From contig CAMYOR010000088.1 of the NCBI GenBank assembly GCA_947278105.1, positions 1-5,118 of the forward strand: a DNA stretch of 5,118 nucleotides, read 5' to 3'. The notes beneath the pieces are model-generated. The model saw nothing but the letters and a program-made list of their open reading frames with translations. It was not told where the DNA came from and did no database searches. Source of the DNA: an uncultured Tissierellia bacterium (GTDB lineage: Bacteria > Bacillota > Clostridia > Tissierellales > Peptoniphilaceae). This document shows, one piece after another, positions 1-5,118 of the stretch. Each line of letters begins with the position of its first letter. Position 1 is the first letter of the stretch. A program made the position numbers and the translations under genes.

Positions 1-777
1 GGGATCTTTTTGGGGATTCCAAATTTTATCGTCAATCCCATTGAGGATGCCGGTGATCTTTCCTTCAAAGGCATGAATGACACCCTCAAGGCCGCAGGCA
101 AAAAAGGGATAGCGGATCTCCCATGCATAGGTCGGCGAGACGGTATTTACCCAGTCCGCATAAACAATTGCGCCCTTCATAAAGTTTATAGAATCATAAA
201 ATTTTAATTCGTAATCTCCGCAATAGGTTGAAGAAAGGTTCGTCCAGTAAAAAAGAGAAAGGTCAAACTGACCCTGATATTTGAGATTATGGATGGTAAA
301 AAGGGTTCGGACATCCTGATAAAATGTGTCTCCCTTCCGATAATCACAAACATAGACCGGCACAAGACCCGTATGCCAGTCATTGGCATGGATGATATCC
401 ACTTTCCAGTTTAGAATCTTAGGAAGCCTGCAGACTGCCTTCGAAAAGAAAATATACCTTTCCCCATCGTCAAATTGCCCATAAGGACCCTCTCTCCAGA
501 AATAATACTTATTATCAAGGAAATAAAAGGTTACGCCATCATGGACCAATTCCAAGACCCCGCAGTATTCGTGCTTCCAGCCGATATCTACGTAAAATTC
601 ATGGATTTTATGCATCTGGCGAATTTCCTTTTCTGGAATTTGCCGATGAAGAGGCAATACCACCCGCACGTCCTGACCCAGCTTTTTAAGTGCCTTGGGC
701 AGTGACCCCGCCACGTCGGCCAGGCCTCCTGTTTTTATAAATGGCGCTGCTTCTGCCGCTGCAAAAAGTATTTTCAT
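1..777 (-). CDS. glgA: Glycogen synthase (ADP-glucose type), N-terminal part, cut by window edge
   Basis: GlgA transfers glucose from ADP-glucose to the non-reducing end of an alpha-1,4-glucan, the chain-extending step of glycogen synthesis in the cytoplasm. Reading from the ATG at 777 gives 259 residues with no stop before the left edge, so about the last 220 of the usual ~480 residues lie outside. The visible part is the GT5 N-terminal domain. It has the KTGGLADV nucleotide-sugar loop at residues 15-22, HANDWHTGL at 130-138, TIHNLKYQG at 161-169 (His163 matches the family's active-site histidine), TVSPTYAWEI at 212-221 and GILNGID at 243-249. The start MKILFAAAEA is the normal family start and is preceded by a good ribosome site. 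It lies 57 nt after glgD, in line with glgC and glgD, which supply its substrate. The frame is intact, with no sign of decay. The family assignment is very secure. Confidence 0.97.
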   Translation of the reverse strand, partial: MKILFAAAEAAPFIKTGGLADVAGSLPKALKKLGQDVRVVLPLHRQIPEKEIRQMHKIHEFYVDIGWKHEYCGVLELVHDGVTFYFLDNKYYFWREGPYGQFDDGERYIFFSKAVCRLPKILNWKVDIIHANDWHTGLVPVYVCDYRKGDTFYQDVRTLFTIHNLKYQGQFDLSLFYWTNLSSTYCGDYELKFYDSINFMKGAIVYADWVNTVSPTYAWEIRYPFFACGLEGVIHAFEGKITGILNGIDDKIWNPQKDP

Positions 778-782
778 GATGT

Positions 783-789
783 CCGCCTT
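783..789 (-). promoter_or_regulatory. Ribosome binding site of glgA
   Basis: On the minus strand AAGGCGG stands 5 nt before the glgA ATG at 775-777. It differs from the AAGGAGG consensus at one base. It supports the start whose product begins MKILFAAAEA, which is also the expected N terminus for this family. Confidence 0.8.
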
Positions 790-816
790 TTCCTAAGGGC
801 CTTAAGGTCAAAAACC

Positions 817-830
817 TGAATTTTCATTCA
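817..830 (-). repeat. Small AT-rich hairpin in the glgD-glgA gap
   Basis: On the minus strand TGAAT-GAAA-ATTCA forms a 5-bp perfect stem with a GAAA tetraloop, 4 nt past the glgD stop. Two G-U pairs could extend it outward, and a GG followed by a run of five T comes next. This resembles a very weak intrinsic terminator or an attenuating or processing hairpin between glgD and glgA. The stem is short and AT-rich, so full termination is unlikely. It may be chance. Confidence 0.3.
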
Positions 831-834
831 AACA

Positions 835-1968
835 CTAAAATGAATCCTTGTTGCTGATTATTTCGTCTTTTCCAACCAGGAAGGGATGAGTAACGGCCCC
901 AGCGATCGTCACTCCCTCCTCAATCATTGCGTATTTATCCGTAATCACATTGACACAGACCGCATTTTCCCGGATGATGGTTCCCTGGTTGATAATGCAG
1001 TTTCGAACAATCGCATTTTTTCCAATCTGCACCCCACGGAAAATAATAGAGTTTTCCACCTGTCCGGCTATGATGCATCCATTTGCCACGAGAGAGTGGA
1101 TAGGCTTAGAACTATCCCTGTAGATCGTTGATGGTTCGTCTTTTGATTTCGTGTAAACCATTCCCCCCTGGTAAAAAATTTCGTCATAAATCTCCGGATT
1201 TAGAAGGTGCATATTTGCCCGGTAGTAGGAATCGACATCGAAAATGGGCTCAATTTCACACTGAACCTGATAAGCACCAATCTTTAGACGATTTTTATGA
1301 TTGAGTATCCCCTGAAGAAGAGTGGCTGCACTGCCGTTTTCCACGGAATGCTTGACAATGTGGAGGAAAACCTCCCTTTTTATAAACATCCTTCCGATCA
1401 AAAGGTTTACAGCCGGATCTGTTCCAAGAAAGTAACCCACATTGATAAAATGCCCGTTCTCATGATCTAGGATAAGCTTTCGCATTCCGTTATAATAGCC
1501 CATTTCATCGTGGACCGGTTTATATAGGACCATGACATCATAGTCATTGTCAACAAATGCGTCATAGGCATCTTTGAGATTTACCTTGGCAATGACCATC
1601 GGGTTTTCGATATAGATGTGTTCCTGCTCGGAATGCTCATAGTAGGAGATGGATTTAAAATAGGTTTCAATTTCTGAAATAATATTAGAGCCTTCATTAA
1701 AGGTTACCGGATTGATAACCAGGCCCCGGTCTCTCCGATTCATCTCCCAATTCGAGCCGTCCCCCACATGGTCGAGGGTGGAACGGATGTTTGATCCTGC
1801 ATAGAGGAGTACATCGGAGAGGTTGTAGTTTGTCATATTAGAAAGAGCAAAGTCGATAATCCGGTACCGGCAGCCGAAAGGAAGCATATAATTCGGCCGG
1901 TCAGAAACCAGATCCCCGAAGTCACGATCTTGTTCCGGAGAAAAAATAACGCCGCTGCAGTTTTTCAT
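835..1968 (-). CDS. glgD: GlgD: ADP-glucose pyrophosphorylase-like regulatory subunit
   Basis: This is a 377-residue paralogue of GlgC, of normal length, with a nucleotidyltransferase-like domain (about residues 1-250) and a C-terminal left-handed beta-helix region (about 285-360, with hexapeptide-type repeats such as GCIIAG and SIIFRGVQIG). It keeps the structural PFGCRYRIIDFALSN stretch at 30-44. The catalytic signatures are lost: the glycine-rich GGQGSRL loop is replaced by FSPEQDRDFGDL (9-20), no SADH motif follows the middle of the domain (MVIAKVNLKD at 124-133 stands there), and the WMDVGT motif is replaced by IEPIFDVDSYY (239-249). Characterised Bacillota GlgD proteins join GlgC in a hetero-oligomer and alter its activity rather than catalysing well alone. 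That role is inferred here. The start at 1968 is set by the strong ribosome site that overlaps the glgC stop. Confidence 0.93.
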   Translation of the reverse strand: MKNCSGVIFSPEQDRDFGDLVSDRPNYMLPFGCRYRIIDFALSNMTNYNLSDVLLYAGSNIRSTLDHVGDGSNWEMNRRDRGLVINPVTFNEGSNIISEIETYFKSISYYEHSEQEHIYIENPMVIAKVNLKDAYDAFVDNDYDVMVLYKPVHDEMGYYNGMRKLILDHENGHFINVGYFLGTDPAVNLLIGRMFIKREVFLHIVKHSVENGSAATLLQGILNHKNRLKIGAYQVQCEIEPIFDVDSYYRANMHLLNPEIYDEIFYQGGMVYTKSKDEPSTIYRDSSKPIHSLVANGCIIAGQVENSIIFRGVQIGKNAIVRNCIINQGTIIRENAVCVNVITDKYAMIEEGVTIAGAVTHPFLVGKDEIISNKDSF

Positions 1969-1973
1969 CCAGG

Positions 1974-1979
1974 CCTCCT
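1974..1979 (-). promoter_or_regulatory. Ribosome binding site of glgD overlapping the glgC stop
   Basis: AGGAGG on the minus strand begins inside the glgC TAG stop codon (1978-1980) and lies 5 nt before the glgD ATG (1966-1968). A ribosome finishing glgC would cover this site, which suggests translational coupling and near-equal output of the two subunits. The coupling is inferred. Confidence 0.88.
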
Positions 1980-3117
1980 ATTCTTCACTTACCTGACCAT
2001 CACAGAAAAGGTAAATTTTCGACCCGTCCTTTTCACCGACCTGGACTCCCTCTTCTACCACTTCCCCGCTTCCAACAACTGCTTGATATACTTTCGCATT
2101 TTTTTTGATCACGCAGTCATTGAGAATGACAGAATCCTGAACCTCGGCTCCCTCTTCAATCCGCACGTTATTAAAGAGGACCGAATGCCTGACACTTCCA
2201 TAGATCATGCAGGCTTCATTGACCATGGCATCGGAAATCTTGGCGTCCTTAGCAATATAGTGGGGGGGAAAATTACGGGCAGAGGTATAGATACGCCAAG
2301 TTCTGTCATAAATATTTAGAGTATTATGAGGATTGAGCATCTCCAGGTTCGCTTCCCAGTAGGATCGGATAGTCCCGACATCCATCCAGTAGCCTTCAAA
2401 CCGGTATACATAAAGGGGAAGACCCTCTGCCAGCATATTGGGGATGATATTTTTTCCAAAATCATAAGAAGAGCTTTGATCCTGATAGTCCTTAATGAGT
2501 TCCTTTCGAAGGGTTGGCCAATTGAACATATAAATTCCCATGGAGGCCAAGTTAGATTTTGGGTTTTTGGGCTTTTCCTCAAATTCCAGAATTCGGTCAT
2601 TCGTGTCGGAATTTAGAATTCCGAAACGAGGAGCTTCTTCCCAGGAGACTTCACGTACCGCAATCGTACACTCTGCCCCATGTTTTTGGTGGCAGTCAAG
2701 AAGCTCGTTATAGTCCATTTTATAAATATGGTCGGCAGAAAGAATCAGCACGTATTGAGGACTAAGCCGGTCCAGATAGTCGATGTTTTCAAAGATTGCA
2801 TTGGCCGTCCCCTCATACCAGCGGCCGCCTTCTTCATTGTAATAGGGGCTGAGCATCCTCAGCCCCCCCGCAGACCGGTCATAGTCCCAGGCAGCTCCAA
2901 TTCCAATATGCTCATTGAGCTTAAAGGGCTTGTATTGGGTGAGAATGCCAATGTCTCTAATTTCTGAGTTCCGGGCATTGCTCAAAGCAAAATCAATAAT
3001 TTCGTACTTTCCGCCAAAAGGTACCGCTGGCTTGGGGGTATCTCGGGTCAGACCTTTGAGTCGGGACCCCTGGCCTCCAGCCAAAAGCATGGCAACGACT
3101 CGGTTTTGGTTTCTCAT
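1978..3117 (-). CDS. glgC: Glucose-1-phosphate adenylyltransferase (ADP-glucose pyrophosphorylase), catalytic subunit
   Basis: GlgC makes ADP-glucose and pyrophosphate from ATP and glucose-1-phosphate, the committed and usually regulated step of bacterial glycogen synthesis. The product has 379 residues, close to the length of Bacillus-type enzymes and shorter than the ~430 of the E. coli enzyme. All catalytic signatures are present: GGQGSRL at 14-20, PKPAVPFGG at 28-36, YEGTANAI at 101-108, SADHIYKMDY at 127-136 (Asp129 matches the catalytic aspartate), EFEEKP at 178-183 (Lys182 matches the glucose-1-phosphate lysine) and YWMDVGT at 243-249 (Asp246). A left-handed beta-helix domain follows from about 287 to 360. 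The start at 3117 has a good ribosome site. glgD follows after 9 nt. Allosteric properties cannot be read from the sequence. The assignment is very secure. Confidence 0.98.
   Translation of the reverse strand: MRNQNRVVAMLLAGGQGSRLKGLTRDTPKPAVPFGGKYEIIDFALSNARNSEIRDIGILTQYKPFKLNEHIGIGAAWDYDRSAGGLRMLSPYYNEEGGRWYEGTANAIFENIDYLDRLSPQYVLILSADHIYKMDYNELLDCHQKHGAECTIAVREVSWEEAPRFGILNSDTNDRILEFEEKPKNPKSNLASMGIYMFNWPTLRKELIKDYQDQSSSYDFGKNIIPNMLAEGLPLYVYRFEGYWMDVGTIRSYWEANLEMLNPHNTLNIYDRTWRIYTSARNFPPHYIAKDAKISDAMVNEACMIYGSVRHSVLFNNVRIEEGAEVQDSVILNDCVIKKNAKVYQAVVGSGEVVEEGVQVGEKDGSKIYLFCDGQVSEE
2845..2866 (-). repeat. Perfect 9-bp inverted repeat inside glgC
   Basis: On the minus strand GGGGCTGAG, a 4-nt loop GATG and CTCAGCCCC form a perfect GC-rich stem within codons about 84-91 of glgC (Gly-Gly-Leu-Arg-Met-Leu-Ser-Pro). 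The 5' arm sits in a run of seven G. No T-run follows on either strand, so it is not a standard intrinsic terminator. It would make a stable hairpin in the mRNA, about 250 nt into the gene. Confidence 0.65.
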
Positions 3118-3123
3118 CGTCTT

Positions 3124-3128
3124 CTCCT
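3124..3128 (-). promoter_or_regulatory. Ribosome binding site of glgC
   Basis: AGGAG on the minus strand lies 6 nt before the glgC ATG at 3115-3117 and confirms that start, giving MRNQNRVVAMLLAGGQG with the nucleotide loop at the usual distance from the N terminus. Confidence 0.85.
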
Positions 3129-3141
3129 CTGATTTTCTTTC

Positions 3142-3168
3142 AAGCGGCTTAATAATCCCAGGCCGCTT
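3142..3168. repeat. 7-bp inverted repeat in the eno-glgC gap
   Basis: AAGCGGC at 3142-3148 and GCCGCTT at 3162-3168 are perfect complements with a 13-nt spacer. Read on the minus strand, the direction of the genes, the stem is followed by GAAAGAAAATC rather than a T-run, so it should not stop transcription into glgC. It could act as an mRNA stabilising or processing hairpin, or as a dyad site for a regulator. Read on the plus strand, the stem is followed by CCC and five T, which is weakly terminator-like, but there is no plus-strand gene for it to serve. Confidence 0.5.
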
Positions 3169-3194
3169 CCCTTTTTATAGAGAGTGCTCTCGGT

Positions 3195-4550
<1,356 letters not shown>

Positions 4551-4603
4551 TCAGCCGTTAAAAAACAAAATATACCCTAAAAAATCCAGCACCCGTAGAG
4601 CAA

Positions 4604-5118
4604 TTACAGGTTTTGATAATTAATTATTTTTGCAAATACTTCAGCGTCCAAAGAGGCTCCTCCCACAAGGGCCCCATCAATGTCCTCTTGGCCCATCAGC
4701 TCTTTAATATTTTCGCTGTTGACCGATCCTCCGTAGAGGATGCGGACCTTATCTCCGGCAGACCTTCCAAAGAGCCTTGAAATTTCCCCCCGGATAAACA
4801 ATGCCATCGCCTCCGCATCTTCTTTAGAAGCCGTTTTCCCCGTGCCAATGGCCCAAATTGGCTCATAGGCGATCGAAAGGTTAGAAATGTCAGCGGGATC
4901 CAGGCCTTCCAGATCTTTTTCCAGCTGCTTTTTTACTTTTTCTTCCTGCTTTCCAGCTTCTCTTTTTTTCAGGGATTCTCCCACGCAAAGGATGGGCAAA
5001 AAACCCTGTTTAAGAGCAGAGAAGACCTTTTTGTGGATCATTTCATCGTCTTCGCCGAAAATTTCTCTTCTTTCGGAATGTCCGATAATCACATACTCAA
5101 CCCCATAGTCCCTAAGCA
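4604..5118 (-). CDS. tpiA: Triosephosphate isomerase, C-terminal part, cut by window edge
   Basis: TpiA interconverts dihydroxyacetone phosphate and glyceraldehyde-3-phosphate. The frame is open to the right edge and gives 170 residues of a protein that is usually about 250, so roughly the first 80, including the catalytic lysine of the N-terminal NWK motif, are outside. The visible part starts LRDYGVEYVIIGHSERRE, with the catalytic histidine of GHSERR at codon 5078-5080. It continues with the active-site loop AYEPIWAIGTGKTAS (catalytic Glu at codon 4862-4864), then ILYGGSVN and LVGGASLD, which form the phosphate-binding site near the C terminus. A GTG at 5092 encodes the internal valine of YVIIGHSE and is not a start. 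eno follows after 80 nt on the same strand. The assignment is very secure; only the true start is unseen. Confidence 0.98.
   Translation of the reverse strand, partial: LRDYGVEYVIIGHSERREIFGEDDEMIHKKVFSALKQGFLPILCVGESLKKREAGKQEEKVKKQLEKDLEGLDPADISNLSIAYEPIWAIGTGKTASKEDAEAMALFIRGEISRLFGRSAGDKVRILYGGSVNSENIKELMGQEDIDGALVGGASLDAEVFAKIINYQNL

Noticed and set aside
1..777. Possible broken glgA, because no complete start-to-stop frame is present at the left end
   Set aside because: Codon-by-codon translation from 777 to 1 gives 259 residues without a stop or frameshift. The gene is simply cut by the window edge.
2262..2268. Seven-base homopolymer in glgC as a phase-variation tract, like the one at 2863-2869
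   Set aside because: Seven bases is short for slippage control. Both tracts encode plausible family residues (Pro-Pro and Gly-Gly), and a metabolic enzyme is an unlikely phase-variable target.
1930..2319. Plus-strand open frame of 129 codons
   Set aside because: It lies antisense to glgC and the start of glgD, has no recognisable protein features or ribosome site, and the minus-strand genes are unmistakable.
2316..2600. Minus-strand open frame of 94 codons inside glgC
   Set aside because: It is an alternate frame of glgC. The glgC frame carries the conserved family motifs through this stretch.
4616..4627. 12-bp palindrome ATAATTAATTAT at the end of tpiA
   Set aside because: It is purely AT, lies in codons for the C-terminal Lys-Ile-Ile-Asn-Tyr stretch, and is easily explained by chance and codon choice.

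Overview
This window looks like a housekeeping segment of a low-to-mid-GC fermentative Gram-positive bacterium, most likely a member of the Clostridia in the broad sense. Three things point there: a glgC-glgD pair (the GlgD paralogue is typical of Bacillota), clostridial-type enolase and TpiA sequences, and strong purine-rich Shine-Dalgarno sites in front of each start. The genus cannot be fixed from the sequence alone.

Everything is encoded on the minus strand, so the genes read from right to left. The order is tpiA (5' end cut by the right edge), an 80-nt gap, eno, a 77-nt gap, glgC, a 9-nt gap, glgD, a 57-nt gap, and glgA (3' half cut by the left edge). There is no tRNA, rRNA, CRISPR array, insertion sequence or plus-strand gene that I can support, and no intergenic stretch exceeds 80 nt. 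The window is almost fully coding.

Functionally it joins two blocks of central carbon metabolism. TpiA and enolase belong to the triose part of glycolysis and gluconeogenesis. GlgC (ADP-glucose pyrophosphorylase), GlgD (its apparently non-catalytic partner subunit) and GlgA (ADP-glucose-dependent glycogen synthase) make up the glycogen-building route from glucose-1-phosphate. The tight glgC-glgD spacing, with the glgD ribosome binding site overlapping the glgC stop, fits co-translation of two subunits of one enzyme. Co-transcription of all five genes is possible, because I see no convincing terminator or promoter between them on the coding strand, but this is unproven.

I did not find a novel system. 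The points worth a second look are modest: the tpiA-eno adjacency without a phosphoglycerate mutase, the coupling of glycolytic to glycogen genes without glgB, a short C-terminal tail on enolase, a perfect 9-bp hairpin inside glgC, and two small hairpins in the gaps before glgC and glgA.
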